Below, one piece after another: positions 1 through 9,017 of a DNA stretch of 64,000 nt; the first letter of the stretch is position 1, and every line of letters starts with the position of its first letter. Below the pieces are notes generated by a model that worked only from the letters and a program-made list of their open reading frames with translations, made no database searches and was not told the DNA's origin. A program made the translations under genes and the position numbers. This DNA is from DATJZH01 sp052146815. GTDB taxonomy: Bacteria > Actinomycetota > Actinomycetes > Streptosporangiales > Streptosporangiaceae. The DNA lies in NCBI GenBank assembly GCA_052146815.1, contig JBKQMG010000197.1, positions 76,778 through 140,777 of the forward strand, in the 5' to 3' direction.

Positions 1-2
1 TC

Positions 3-1112
3 GCCGACCTGGGACGCCGTTACGGCTACGAGTACTACGTGGAGCGGGCCCGCAGCGGCGAGCGGCTGACCGAGCTCTGGCAGGAGGCAGGCAAGCTGGG
101 ATTCCTCGGCGTCAACCTGCCCGAGCGCTACGGCGGCGGCGGGGCGGGCATCTACGAGCTGTCGCTCGTCCTGGAGGAACTCTCGGCGGCGGGCTGCGGA
201 CTGCTGATGATGGTGGTCTCGCCCGCCATCTGCGGCACGATCATCGCCCGGTTCGGAACCGAGGAGCAGAAGCAGTACTGGCTGCCGGGCCTGGCCAGCG
301 GCGCGAAGATCATGGCGTTCGGCATTACCGAGCCTGATGCCGGGTCAAACTCGCACCGGCTGACGACCGTCGCCCGGCGCGACGGCGGGGACTGGGTGCT
401 GTCAGGCCGCAAGATGTTCATCTCCGGGGTTGACGAGGCTGAGGCCGTGCTGATCGTGGGCCGGACGCAGGACGCCCGGACGGGGCGGCTCAGGCCCGCC
501 CTGTTCGCGGTGCCGACGACGGCGCCCGGCTTCAGCTATCAGCCGATCGACATGGAGCTGGTCTCGCCGGATCAGCAGTACCTGGTGTTCATCGACGACG
601 TGCGCCTGCCCGCCGGCGCGCTGATCGGCGCGGAGGACGCGGCGCTGCTGCAGCTGTTCGCCGGGCTCAATCCCGAGCGGGTGATGGCGGCGGCGCTGGC
701 GGTCGGCATGGGAACCTACGCGCTCGGCCGGGCGGTGAGCTACGTGCGCGAGCGCACGGTCTGGGATCAGCCGATCGGCGCGCACCAGGGCCTCGCCCAT
801 CCGCTCGCCCAGGTCAAGATTGAGCTTGAGCTGGCCAGGCTGATGATGCAGAAGGCGGCGACCCTGTACGACGAGGGGGACGACCGGGGCGCGGGCGAGG
901 CGGCGAACATGGCCAAGTACGCTGCCGCGGAAGCGAGCGTGCGCGCGGTAGATCAGGCGGTGCAGTCACTGGGCGGCAACGGCCTGTCCCGCGAGTACGG
1001 CGTCGCAGCCCTGCTGGGCGTGGCGCGGGCGAGCCGGATCGCGCCGGTGAGCCGGGAGATGATCCTCAACTTCACCGCCCAGAACTCGCTCGGCCTGCCG
1101 AAGTCGTACTGA
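3..1112 (+). CDS. Acyl-CoA dehydrogenase (5' end outside window)
   Basis: Flavoenzyme that introduces the alpha-beta double bond into acyl-CoA thioesters. The frame is open back to the left edge of the window, so the true start lies upstream and about the first 20 or more residues are missing. Visible family motifs are FGITEPDAGSNS (FAD/substrate contact), a helical stretch NPERVMAAALAVGMG, and the C-terminal VQSLGGNGLSREYG flavin-binding signature. The usual C-terminal IYEGT motif is replaced by APVSREM, which suggests a branched-chain or terpenoid-type subclass. It sits 40 bp before an enoyl-CoA hydratase and a TetR gene, the usual order of a small acyl-CoA degradation operon. Substrate is not readable from sequence. 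Confidence 0.93.
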   Translation, partial: ADLGRRYGYEYYVERARSGERLTELWQEAGKLGFLGVNLPERYGGGGAGIYELSLVLEELSAAGCGLLMMVVSPAICGTIIARFGTEEQKQYWLPGLASGAKIMAFGITEPDAGSNSHRLTTVARRDGGDWVLSGRKMFISGVDEAEAVLIVGRTQDARTGRLRPALFAVPTTAPGFSYQPIDMELVSPDQQYLVFIDDVRLPAGALIGAEDAALLQLFAGLNPERVMAAALAVGMGTYALGRAVSYVRERTVWDQPIGAHQGLAHPLAQVKIELELARLMMQKAATLYDEGDDRGAGEAANMAKYAAAEASVRAVDQAVQSLGGNGLSREYGVAALLGVARASRIAPVSREMILNFTAQNSLGLPKSY

Positions 1113-1152
1113 CCGGCGCTGCATGGCTGCATCGCCGGTGGAAGGAGCGCGC

Positions 1153-1989
1153 GTGACCGACGAGCTTGTCCGCTATTCGGCCGACCGGGGCATGGCCCGG
1201 ATCGTGCTGGACTCGCCGCATAATCGCAACGCCCTTTCCGCCGCGCTGGTCAGCCAGCTCGGCGCGGCCCTGACGGCGGCGGCGGACACGGCCAGCGTGC
1301 GAGCGGTCGAGCTGACGCACACCGGCCGGACGTTCTGCGCGGGAGCGGATCTGGCCGAGGCGGCCGAGAGCGGAATGACCGCCGGAACCGCCCGGATGGT
1401 CAGCCTGCTGCGCCAGATCGTGGCGCTGCCCAAGCCGGTGGTGGCGACCATCGACGGGCACGTCCGGGCTGGCGGCGTCGGGCTGGTCGGCGCCTGCGAT
1501 ATCGCGGTGGCCGGACCGTCCGCTACGTTCGCCTTCTCCGAAGTGCGCCTCGGCCTCGCGCCCGCGGTCATCTCGCTGACGACTTCGCCGCGGCTTACCG
1601 CCCGTGCCGCCGGCCGGTACTACCTCACTGGCGAGACGTTCGACGCGGAAGTCGCCGCCCGGATTGGCCTGATCACCGAGGCGGTGCCGGACGCGGCGGC
1701 CGGGGCGGCCGGGATAGTCGACGCGCTGCGCGCGGCCTCGCCGCAAGGACTGCGGGAGACCAAGTCGCTGCTCACCGGCGAGCTGCTTGCCGCCTTCGAC
1801 GCGCGCGGCCCGGGGCTCGCCGAGCAGTCGGCCCGGCTGTTCGGCTCAGCCGAAGCCCGGGAGGCGATGGCGGCCTTCCTGGCCAAGCGGCCGCCGCGCT
1901 GGGCGAAGGCACCCGGACACGCGGAGGACCAGGCGGGGGAGGCGGCCGGGCAGGCCGCGGGGAACGAGTCCCGCCCGGCGGCGTCATGA
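1153..1989 (+). CDS. Enoyl-CoA hydratase/isomerase family protein
   Basis: Crotonase-fold protein of about 278 residues that probably hydrates the enoyl-CoA made by the dehydrogenase upstream. The CoA-binding segment FCAGADL and the second oxyanion/active-site segment CDIAVAGPSATFAFSEVRLGL are recognisable; the Glu of FSEVRLG is the expected acid/base residue. I chose GTG at 1153, preceded by GGAAGGAG, over ATG at 1123, because the protein then begins right at the conserved first strand. The last 35 residues are Ala/Gly-rich and outside the fold. Its stop overlaps the start of the TetR gene by four bases (ATGA), so the two are translationally coupled. Confidence 0.9.
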   Translation: MTDELVRYSADRGMARIVLDSPHNRNALSAALVSQLGAALTAAADTASVRAVELTHTGRTFCAGADLAEAAESGMTAGTARMVSLLRQIVALPKPVVATIDGHVRAGGVGLVGACDIAVAGPSATFAFSEVRLGLAPAVISLTTSPRLTARAAGRYYLTGETFDAEVAARIGLITEAVPDAAAGAAGIVDALRAASPQGLRETKSLLTGELLAAFDARGPGLAEQSARLFGSAEAREAMAAFLAKRPPRWAKAPGHAEDQAGEAAGQAAGNESRPAAS

Positions 1990-2642
1990 CGGGCGGCGCG
2001 CTGCGGGAGCCGCGCCAGGATCGCAGCCGGGCGACCAGGAGGCGGCTGCTCGAGTCGGCCGTCAGCTGCCTGTCCGAGCTCGGCTGGACCGGCGCCACGG
2101 TGTCGGTAATCGCCGAGCACGCGGGCGTCTCGCGCGGAGCCACCCAGCACTACTTCCCGACCCGCGAGGACCTGTTCACCGCGGCGCTCGAGCACATGGC
2201 GCAGGAGCGCGGGGACGAGATCCGCCGCGCAGCGGCGGGACTGCCCGCGGCGGGGCCCGGCCGGACCGAAGATGTCGTCAACCTGCTGGTGCGCGCCTAC
2301 ACCGGACCGCTGTTTCGCGCCGCGCTGCAGGTGTGGACGGCCGCGTCGGCCAGCCCGTTCCTGCGCGAGCTCGTGCTGCCGCTCGAGGTGAAGTTCGGCC
2401 GGGAGGTGCACCGCATGGCGATCGAGCTGCTCGGGGCCGACCCGGCGATGCCGGGGGTGCAGGAGGCCGTCCAGGCCACGCTTGACATGGCCCGCGGCCT
2501 CGGGCTCGCCGACACGCTCGTGGACGATTCGCGGCGCCGCGCGCGGATCATCGCGCAGTGGGCCGTCATGCTCGACGCGGTCATCGCTGGTGCACCGGCC
2601 GAGCAGCCGGCGGCCGTCAGCCCGCGCGCCGCCCGCCAGTAG
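1986..2642 (+). CDS. TetR/AcrR family transcriptional regulator
   Basis: DNA-binding repressor of 218 residues. The N-terminal TetR helix-turn-helix is clear: RRRLLESAVSCLSELGW, then VSVIAEHAGVSRGATQHYF as the recognition region, residues about 15 to 60. The C-terminal ligand domain is divergent and gives no ligand. The ATGA overlap with the enoyl-CoA hydratase gene suggests that it controls the acyl-CoA operon it closes, probably by sensing an acyl-CoA intermediate; that role is inference from position. Confidence 0.92.
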   Translation: MTGGALREPRQDRSRATRRRLLESAVSCLSELGWTGATVSVIAEHAGVSRGATQHYFPTREDLFTAALEHMAQERGDEIRRAAAGLPAAGPGRTEDVVNLLVRAYTGPLFRAALQVWTAASASPFLRELVLPLEVKFGREVHRMAIELLGADPAMPGVQEAVQATLDMARGLGLADTLVDDSRRRARIIAQWAVMLDAVIAGAPAEQPAAVSPRAARQ

Positions 2643-2706
2643 CCCGGCTGGAAGTCAGGCCCGCGGACACCAGCCCCGGAGCTGGCCTGATCCGTAGGAT
2701 GGCGGC

Positions 2707-3054
2707 ATGACTGAATCCTCTCCCGCGGCCTTTCCCGTCACCACGGCGTTTGAGCTGCCGGGAATGGTCGTCGAGCAAGACCTAGGGGTCGCGTTCGGGC
2801 TAGTGGTCCGCAGCATGGGGTTCGCGAAGTCGTTCGGCGCGGGATTCTCGGCTCTGCGGCAGGGTGAAGTGACCCAGTACACCGAGCTGCTCGAGGACAG
2901 CCGCCGGCACGCCATCGACCGGATGATCGAGAACGCGCAGCTGCTCGGCGCCAACGCCGTCGTGGCCATGCGCTTCGATTCCTCCGAGATGGGCCAGCAG
3001 CTCACGGAGATCGTCGCCTACGGCACGGCGGTCGTCGCCCGTCCGAGCACCTAG
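2707..3054 (+). CDS. YbjQ/UPF0145 family protein
   Basis: Small soluble protein (115 residues) of the YbjQ (UPF0145, heavy-metal-binding domain) family. The pattern of an N-terminal strand, then LVVRSMGFAKSFGAGFSAL, then an alpha helix RRHAIDRMIENAQLLGANAVVAMRF is diagnostic. The family forms pentamers of unknown function. It is followed after 3 bp by a DUF1707 gene, so the two are likely cotranscribed. Start chosen at the only ATG in reach. Confidence 0.88.
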   Translation: MTESSPAAFPVTTAFELPGMVVEQDLGVAFGLVVRSMGFAKSFGAGFSALRQGEVTQYTELLEDSRRHAIDRMIENAQLLGANAVVAMRFDSSEMGQQLTEIVAYGTAVVARPST

Positions 3055-3057
3055 CCC

Positions 3058-3435
3058 GTGGCGCCGCCCGCACCGCAGCCGCCGCGGTCACCGGCTGGTG
3101 ACGCCGACCGGGAGCGCATCATCGGCCTGCTGCGCGAGCACTACGCCCAGGGCCGGCTGGATGAGGCGGAGCTGGACCGGCGCGTGGGCATCGTGCTGGC
3201 CGCCGAGTTCGCCGACGAGGCCGCCGCCGCGATCGCCGATCTGCCTGCCCTCGTCCCCGCAGGCACCCCGCGGCGGCGGCTGCGGCGCCGCGGGCACTCG
3301 CAGGCGGCGAAGCCCGGGCCCGGCTGGGTTCCGACCCCCGAGCGCTTCCGGGACCCGACCACCAGGGTGGTCATGCGCGTCTGGATAGACCCCGGCGACC
3401 AGAGCCGCCACTACGTCCCCGAGCCGGACCACTAG
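3058..3435 (+). CDS. DUF1707 domain protein
   Basis: 125-residue protein with an N-terminal DUF1707 (SHOCT-like) helical hairpin: DRERIIGLLREHYAQGRL followed by DEAELDRRVGIVLAAE, residues about 13 to 60. DUF1707 is an actinobacterial module often placed in front of membrane domains; here no membrane segment follows, only a basic linker (RRRLRRRG) and a short C-terminal stretch. GTG start, 3 bp after the YbjQ gene, so probably the second gene of a two-gene operon. Function unknown. Confidence 0.82.
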   Translation: MAPPAPQPPRSPAGDADRERIIGLLREHYAQGRLDEAELDRRVGIVLAAEFADEAAAAIADLPALVPAGTPRRRLRRRGHSQAAKPGPGWVPTPERFRDPTTRVVMRVWIDPGDQSRHYVPEPDH

Positions 3436-3539
3436 TCCGGTCTGTAAGGCCGCGCGGGCCTGATCGCTAGTCTCTGAGTATGGGGAAGGTCTTGCCGCAC
3501 TTTCCCCGCGGGTTCGGCCCCTGCCTGCCGGGTCGGCCG

Positions 3540-5276
3540 CTAGAACAGCCGCCCGGCTCGCCTGGCCCGCGCAGTAGGTATCGCGGGTCCCGGCCGGATC
3601 AGTGTCAGGCGGACATGGCCGGTCGCGGTTAGCTTGACTAGCGCGGATGCGGAGGCAAAGTGCTTGCTGTCGCCGTTGTACTGCGCCGCCCAGGGTGCGC
3701 TGACGTAGACCTTGAACTGTCCGCTGAACCTCCCGGCTGAATTCGTCCGGGGCAGGTGCGGATAGTAATACCACCGCTTCTTGTAGCGGAAGATGATCAT
3801 GACTGGCTGATGGGCGAGCGGCCGCCAGGAGCTGCCGTAGTACCACACCCGCCCCGAGGCCGTCACCTTCTGATTCACGCGCGCCGTGCGCGGCGAGACG
3901 CGGAACGAGGTGATCTTGGTGAGGTATTTCCAGCGCAGCAGCGAGTCGCTGGCGGACGGCTCGAATGCGGAAGTGCCGCCGAATTCAGCGCGATAATACG
4001 CGCGGGCCAGCCGGGCGCTCGAGGTAGCGGTGAAAGCGATATTCCGGGCCGATCCGTTGCAGCCGGAAGCCTGAGTGCTCCGGGTACTGCGCAGCGAGCT
4101 CCAGGGTCCGCTGGCGCTGCGCGAATACTGGATCTCGATGTTCGGATGGGCAGGCAGAACGGCCCCGGGGTCGTCCTGAACACCGAGGCAGCCAGAAACC
4201 GACAGCACCGCGTACGGATTGAGGCTGACGGTGAACGCCGAGATCGCCGTGGGCTGGACCACGTGCAGGGGCAGGCTGACCGTCGCGGGCATCAGGTACA
4301 CGCCCCCGCCCGCCGTGACGATCCACGTGGCGCTCGGCGACTTCGGCAGCTGCACGCTGAACTGCCCCTGCGGTCCCGTGACCGTCTGCGCCGCCGGGTT
4401 CGAGCTGATCGAGTTCTGGTAGATCGCGACAGTCTGATCGGCGAGCGGGACCGGCTGGGTGGCCCCGAGCGGCGTGTAGGCGACGGTGCCCTTCACAGAC
4501 ACTAGCTGGCCGTACCTGACGGTCGAAGCGCTCAGCTTCGCGCTCACCTGAACCGGATCCATATGCGCCCTAATGACGACAGGACCCGATGTGCCCTGGG
4601 CCAGGGTGGCAGTGGCCGGGACTTCGGCGACATATGGCCCTGGGGGCGCCTGATGGAGGGTGTACGAATACGTGCCGTCGCTGTCAGTCATTACCGGGTA
4701 GGAATGGCCGGTCGTCTCGTTGATCAGCTCGATGGCGTACGCGGCGGGAGGCAACTGGCTGCCCCCTGGCGCCGTCACCACAACGCTCCCGCTGAACGTC
4801 ACGTCCGCTGCGGCGTAGTCAACGGTCGTCGGAGAGGCCGACAGAGTGATCGCGGGCTGGTTAACGAAATTCAGCGTCCCAGCGTCCGGATTGCTCCCGG
4901 CGCCGTGGCCGGAGTCGGTCGCGGTGACGCTGATGGTGTAGGAGCCGAGCGGCAGCTGTCCCGGCGGCTGGCCTTCGGCGATCGGGGCCTGCACCGTCCA
5001 GGTGCCGTTTGCCTGGCCGGGAGGATAGGCAAAGTCGGTAACAGTCAGCGCCGACAGGCTGCTGCCTTCGGGGATGAGCTGCACGGTGATGCTGGTAATC
5101 GGCGTGCTAGCGGTGGCGTTGACCGAGAGCAGGCCAGGATCGTCAGACGGGCTGCCGGCCGAGATAATCGTGATCGTGTCCGCGACGGTGCCGGCGCTCG
5201 CTGCGGCCGGGACAGACAGCAACAGCGCGGCGGCGAGGCTGAGCAGCACGCTGACTGCGAGCCGGAGACGGGGCAC
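3540..5276 (-). CDS. Secreted protein with tandem Ig-like (bacterial surface) domains
   Basis: 578-residue exported protein of unknown role. A GTG start with upstream GGAG is followed by a classic signal peptide (MPRLRLAVSVLLSL, hydrophobic core, cleavage near AASAG, residue 29). The rest is beta-rich: several segments with strand patterns such as ITLSASPTTVDYAAADVTFSG, VSAKLSASTVRYGQLVSVKG and SFRVSPRTARVNQKVTASGRV look like repeated Ig-like/calcium-free adhesin-type modules of about 90 to 100 residues. There is no catalytic motif and no membrane anchor or LPXTG sorting signal, so it is probably secreted. It stands alone, with a 400-bp gap on its 5' side. Confidence 0.8.
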   Translation of the reverse strand: MPRLRLAVSVLLSLAAALLLSVPAAASAGTVADTITIISAGSPSDDPGLLSVNATASTPITSITVQLIPEGSSLSALTVTDFAYPPGQANGTWTVQAPIAEGQPPGQLPLGSYTISVTATDSGHGAGSNPDAGTLNFVNQPAITLSASPTTVDYAAADVTFSGSVVVTAPGGSQLPPAAYAIELINETTGHSYPVMTDSDGTYSYTLHQAPPGPYVAEVPATATLAQGTSGPVVIRAHMDPVQVSAKLSASTVRYGQLVSVKGTVAYTPLGATQPVPLADQTVAIYQNSISSNPAAQTVTGPQGQFSVQLPKSPSATWIVTAGGGVYLMPATVSLPLHVVQPTAISAFTVSLNPYAVLSVSGCLGVQDDPGAVLPAHPNIEIQYSRSASGPWSSLRSTRSTQASGCNGSARNIAFTATSSARLARAYYRAEFGGTSAFEPSASDSLLRWKYLTKITSFRVSPRTARVNQKVTASGRVWYYGSSWRPLAHQPVMIIFRYKKRWYYYPHLPRTNSAGRFSGQFKVYVSAPWAAQYNGDSKHFASASALVKLTATGHVRLTLIRPGPAIPTARARRAGRLF

Positions 5277-5480
5277 GGAAACTCCATCGGGGATGCCGGG
5301 GCCGAATTGCGTCAGATGCAGCGTAAGCCTAGTTTTTAATGGCTAACGGAAACAGACCTCGTCTGGCCACAGAAGCACAGCAAGTCTGTCAGTGATGATG
5401 ATGACACGCAGCGCGATAAATTGCCTGAGTTATCGCGGAGATGGCGTTCGCGGACCAGCATCCGGCGGGTAGTTTCCATG

Positions 5481-5525
5481 ATCCGGTAAAAGTAGAGGTC
5501 TCAGAAGCCACCACCTTTACCGGAT
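5481..5525. repeat. Perfect 10-bp inverted repeat (stem-loop)
   Basis: ATCCGGTAAA at 5481-5490 is exactly reversed at 5516-5525 (TTTACCGGAT), with a 25-nt spacer. It lies between the 5' end of the secreted-protein gene and the 3' end of the decayed glycosidase. It may be a terminator for the latter, or a leftover of a mobile element. No T-tract follows. Confidence 0.5.
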
Positions 5526-5685
5526 GCTGATGCGCCAGCCCGCTGGGCGCGAAGGTATGCGGGGTCGCGAGGGCGCGAGCCCGCGAGAGCGCCGGCCCAG
5601 GGGGCGCGAAGGTACGCGCGAGGGCGCGAGGCCACAGCCCGCGAGGGCCGCCGCTCGGGGCCTCGGGCGGGCCGGCGGATGCGGG

Positions 5686-7392
5686 CTACGGGCGCGTGCC
5701 CTCGAAGATCTTCATGATCACGTCGCCGCTTGTGCGCACGTCGCCGTGGCGGCGGCGGATCACGTCGGCGATCAGGCCGGTCCAGCCGGTCTGATGGGAG
5801 GCGCCTTGCCCCGCGCCGTTGTCGCCGTGGAAGTACTCGCTGAAGACGATGTTGTCCCGTCAGGCGGGATCGTTCTGCAGCCGCTCGGTGCCGCCGAAGA
5901 GGGCCGCCGGCCGTCGGCGCCGCGGGTGAACAGGGTGATGAGCCGGTCCTGCAGGTCGGCGGCGACCTTGTCGAGGGTGAGCTCGTTACCGGACCTGCTC
6001 GGATACTCGATCGTGAGGTCGTCGCCGAAGAACCGGTAATAGCGCTCCAGGATGCTGACCATGAGGTAGTTAGCCGGAAACCAGACCGGCCCGCGCCAGT
6101 TGGAGTTCCCGCCGAACAGAGGCGCCGTCGACTCGGCCCGCGCGTAGCTGATGCTGGCCTGGATGCCCTCGGCGTCGAGCGCATAGGGATGATCGCGGTG
6201 GTAGGCCGACAAGGCCCGCAGGCCGTGCGGGGACAAGAAGGCGTTCTCGTCGAGCAGCCTGCTAAGCAGGCGCCGCAGCCGGTCCAGGCTCACCAGGCTG
6301 AGCAGCAGCCGCTGGTCACCTGGCTCGCCGCGCAGCAGCCCGGTGGCGGCCAGCTTGGCCGGATCTCTGCGGTCGCGGGCGGACAGGCAGTCGGCGAACT
6401 GCCTGCCGACGACCAGTGAGCGCTCGAGCATGCTCTGGTCGACGACGCCGGCCGCCCAGGCCTGCGCTGGCGGGTTCACGTCACCGAAGTCCCACTCATA
6501 CGCCGGCAGCGCACCGTTCGGATGCTGGAACCATTCCGGCACAGCAGGATCAGCTGGTATTTCGCGAACGCGGGGTCCACGTAGGCCAGCGCGACGGTGT
6601 GGAAGGCCAGGTCCCAGGCGGCGAACCAGGGGTACTCCCACTTGTCGGGCATCGACATGATGTCGAAGGAGTCGAAGTTGCGCCACCGTGCATTACGCCC
6701 GCTCTTGCGCTCTTGCGCTCTTGCGCTCTTGCGCTCGGGCGGCGGCTGGGCCGGGTCGCCGTCCAGCTACCGGGCCACGCCGAAGTAGTACAGCTGCTTG
6801 CTCCACAGCATCCCGGCGAACGCCTGGCGCATCACCATGGCCTCGTCGGCCGTCGCCTCGGCCGGGGTCAGACCGCCGCGCCGCTGATCACGTGGTCGCC
6901 GATGCCGTCCTTGGGGTAGGGCGTGACCGGCGCGGCGCCGAACAGCCGGGCCTCGTTGGTCTCGTTCTCGCAGAACAGCAGCCGGGGAGCCGTCCCGTCC
7001 GGTCCCGGGCCGCCGATCAGCTCCAGCTGGCCCAGGAACGGGTGCTCGATCCCCACCGCTGAGTCGCCCGCCGCCCACATGGCCGGCTTCGGCTCGCCGG
7101 TGTCCCACGACCAGGTGTTGCGCAGCCACGCGGTCGGCAGCACATGCAGCGTCTCGGTCTCGGGCCCGGCGTTGGTGACCTGGACGGACATCAGCAGGTC
7201 GTCGGCGCTGGCCTTGGCATAATGCACCTCAGTGATCCAGTACCGGTCCCCGTCGAACGCGCCGGTGTCGAGCAGCTCGTATTCGGCCTCCATCCGGCTG
7301 CGCGACCCGGTTACGGCTACCAGGTCCTCATACGGAGACTCGGCCTGCCGCAGGCCGTCCTCCAGCCGTCCGAACCCGCGATCCGATCACTC
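5686..7392 (-). pseudogene. Decayed GH63-type glycosidase (MGH1-like)
   Basis: Remnant of a large alpha-glycosidase of the GH63/mannosylglycerate-hydrolase-like family. Recognisable blocks in order on the minus strand are: YEDLVA...EYELLDTGAFDGDRYW (about 7290); a jump straight to ADEAMVMRQAFAGMLWSK (about 6850), so over 100 residues are lost; a TAG stop after YYFGVAR; FDIMSMPDKWEYPWFAAWD (about 6640); a one-base loss after LLCR (about 6540) before EWFQHPNGALPAYEWDF; a second internal deletion after the sequence VNPPAQAWAA; NSNWRGPVWFPANYL (about 6090); and finally FSEYFHGDNGAG and MKIFEGT after another frameshift and a stop (about 5860). With deletions, stops and frameshifts combined it cannot make an enzyme. 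Confidence 0.88.
6700..6736. repeat. 8-bp tandem repeat inside the GH63 pseudogene
   Basis: CGCTCTTG occurs four times in a row (6700-6731) followed by a partial fifth copy. On the coding strand it falls between the motifs PPPER and SGRN of the glycosidase and adds 24 bases, so it does not itself change the frame. It looks like slippage expansion in a gene no longer under selection. Confidence 0.85.
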
Positions 7393-7432
7393 TCAGCAGT
7401 CACGATGCTGGATCGTACGCGGCCCGGCGGGC

Positions 7433-7459
7433 TGTCACGTTCCGGCGTTCCGGCGTGTC
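7433..7459 (+). promoter_or_regulatory. Candidate ECF41-type promoter
   Basis: TGTCACG (7433-7439) followed 14 bases later by CGTGTC (7454-7459), upstream of the carboxymuconolactone-decarboxylase gene. Published ECF41 target promoters carry TGTCACA at -35 and CGTC at -10. The match is close but not exact, and the spacer is short, so this is a candidate for autoregulation only. Confidence 0.4.
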
Positions 7460-7499
7460 CTTACCAATGCAGGCTGTCATTTCGTGGAAGGACACAGTC

Positions 7500-8060
7500 A
7501 TGGCTCGCATCTCACTGGATCCGCCCCGCACGCTCGCCTTCCGGTTCGGGAGCTGGCTCGCCCGACGCCGGTACGGCACGCAGCTCGACCCCCTCGCGGC
7601 GATGGCCCATCACCCGCCCGTCGCGCGCTCGCTGGCGCTCTTCGAGCTGCAGATCGGCCGGTGGCGCACGCTCGACCGCGGCCTGAAGGATGTGGCGGTC
7701 TTCGCCGCTGCCGCCGCCATCGGCTGCTCCTGGTGCATGGACTTCGGCTACTGGGAGTCCACGATGAATCATGGGGTGCCGGCGGCGAAAATCCAGGCGA
7801 TCACCGAATGGCGCGACAGCGAGGTGTTCACCGACCTTGAGCGGCTGGTGATGTTGTACGCCGAGGCGATGACCGTGACGCCGCCGGCCGTGACCGACGA
7901 TCTTGTGGCCGAGCTCGCCGGGCACCTGAGCACAGCCGAGATGGTCGAGCTCACGGCCATCATCGCGGTGGAGAATCAGCGGTCGAGGTTCAATTCCGCG
8001 CTGGGACTGACCGCGCAGGGCTTCGGCGCCCGGTGTGAGCTGCAGAACGCCGGGCGATAA
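7500..8060 (+). CDS. Carboxymuconolactone decarboxylase family protein (AhpD-like)
   Basis: 186-residue protein with the AhpD-like helical fold. The redox-type CxxC is present as CSWCMDFGYW (residues about 79 to 82), preceded by RGLKDVAVFAAAAAIG. Start at ATG 7500 is set by GGAAGGA eight bases upstream; an upstream in-frame ATG at 7455 has no ribosome site. Its stop overlaps the start of the ECF41 sigma gene by one base. Carboxymuconolactone decarboxylases are one of the three protein classes regularly linked to ECF41 sigma factors (with oxidoreductases and epimerases), so it is likely a target or partner of that sigma factor; substrate unknown. Confidence 0.9.
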   Translation: MARISLDPPRTLAFRFGSWLARRRYGTQLDPLAAMAHHPPVARSLALFELQIGRWRTLDRGLKDVAVFAAAAAIGCSWCMDFGYWESTMNHGVPAAKIQAITEWRDSEVFTDLERLVMLYAEAMTVTPPAVTDDLVAELAGHLSTAEMVELTAIIAVENQRSRFNSALGLTAQGFGARCELQNAGR

Positions 8061-8965
8061 TGCCGGGCGCGGGAGAAGCCGAGGTGTTCCAGGAGCACCG
8101 TGAGCTGTTGTTCGCCGTCGCCTACCGGATGCTCGGCACGGTCGCGGACGCCGAAGACGCTGTCCAGGATGCCTGGCTGCGCTGGTCGGCGGCCAGCCGC
8201 GATGATGTCGCCGAGCCCGGGGCCTACCTGATCAGGATCGTGACGAACACCGCGCTGAACAGGCTGCGCGCGGCCAGGGCCCGCCGGGAGGCATACGTCG
8301 GGCCGTGGCTGCCGGAGCCGCTGCTGACCGAGCCGGCTACTGGCCTCGCCGAGCGAGCCGAGCTCGAGGAATCGGTCTCGGTGGCGATGCTGGTCGTACT
8401 GGAGTCGCTGACCCCCGAAGAACGTGCGGTCTTTGTCCTGCGCGAGGTATTCGGCTTCCCGCACGCCGAGATCGGCGCCGCGCTCGGCCGCCCAGACGCC
8501 GCCGTGCGCCAGCTTGCGCACCGCGCCCGCGAGCATGTCCAGGCGCGCAGGCCGCGCTTCGAGGTGGATCCGGGCCGGTGCCGGGAAGTGACCTCCCGAT
8601 TCCTCGCCGCCGCGGTCGGCGGTGACCTGGCCGGGCTGATGGCCGTGCTCGCCCCGGAGGTAATTCTCACCTCCGACGGCGGCGGGAAGGTGCAGGCAGC
8701 ACTGCGGCCCATCACCGGCGCGGGCAAGGTGGCCCGGTTTATCGCCGCGATCTCGGACCGGCCCTACCAGGGCTATGATCCGTCGCAGCTTACGCTCGAG
8801 GCCGCCGAGATCAACGGCGGGCCGGGTGTCCTCGTGCTGGCCGGCGGCCGCGCGATCGCGGCGGTCACCTTCGTCGTTGCCGCAGATCAGATCGCTGCCG
8901 TGCACATCATCGGCAACCCTGACAAGCTCGATCCGGTCTCCGCCGGCCGGATACTGGCGATGTGA
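8060..8965 (+). CDS. sigJ: ECF41-family RNA polymerase sigma factor (SigJ-like) with SnoaL-type tail
   Basis: 301-residue sigma factor. Region 2 is seen in LLFAVAYRMLGTVADAEDAVQDAWLRW (residues about 12 to 38), region 4 in LTPEERAVFVLREVFGFPHAEIGAALG (about 120 to 147). The C-terminal 120 residues form the SnoaL_2/NTF2-like domain typical of ECF41, which in this group controls activity in place of a separate anti-sigma factor. Start ATG overlaps the preceding stop by one base, so the pair is cotranscribed. No zinc-finger anti-sigma gene lies nearby, as expected for the family. Confidence 0.92.
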   Translation: MPGAGEAEVFQEHRELLFAVAYRMLGTVADAEDAVQDAWLRWSAASRDDVAEPGAYLIRIVTNTALNRLRAARARREAYVGPWLPEPLLTEPATGLAERAELEESVSVAMLVVLESLTPEERAVFVLREVFGFPHAEIGAALGRPDAAVRQLAHRAREHVQARRPRFEVDPGRCREVTSRFLAAAVGGDLAGLMAVLAPEVILTSDGGGKVQAALRPITGAGKVARFIAAISDRPYQGYDPSQLTLEAAEINGGPGVLVLAGGRAIAAVTFVVAADQIAAVHIIGNPDKLDPVSAGRILAM

Positions 8966-9017
8966 GCGCCGCAGCGCGAGCGGCGGGCCGGAAAGCCGGA
9001 AGGCCGGAAGGAAGGCG

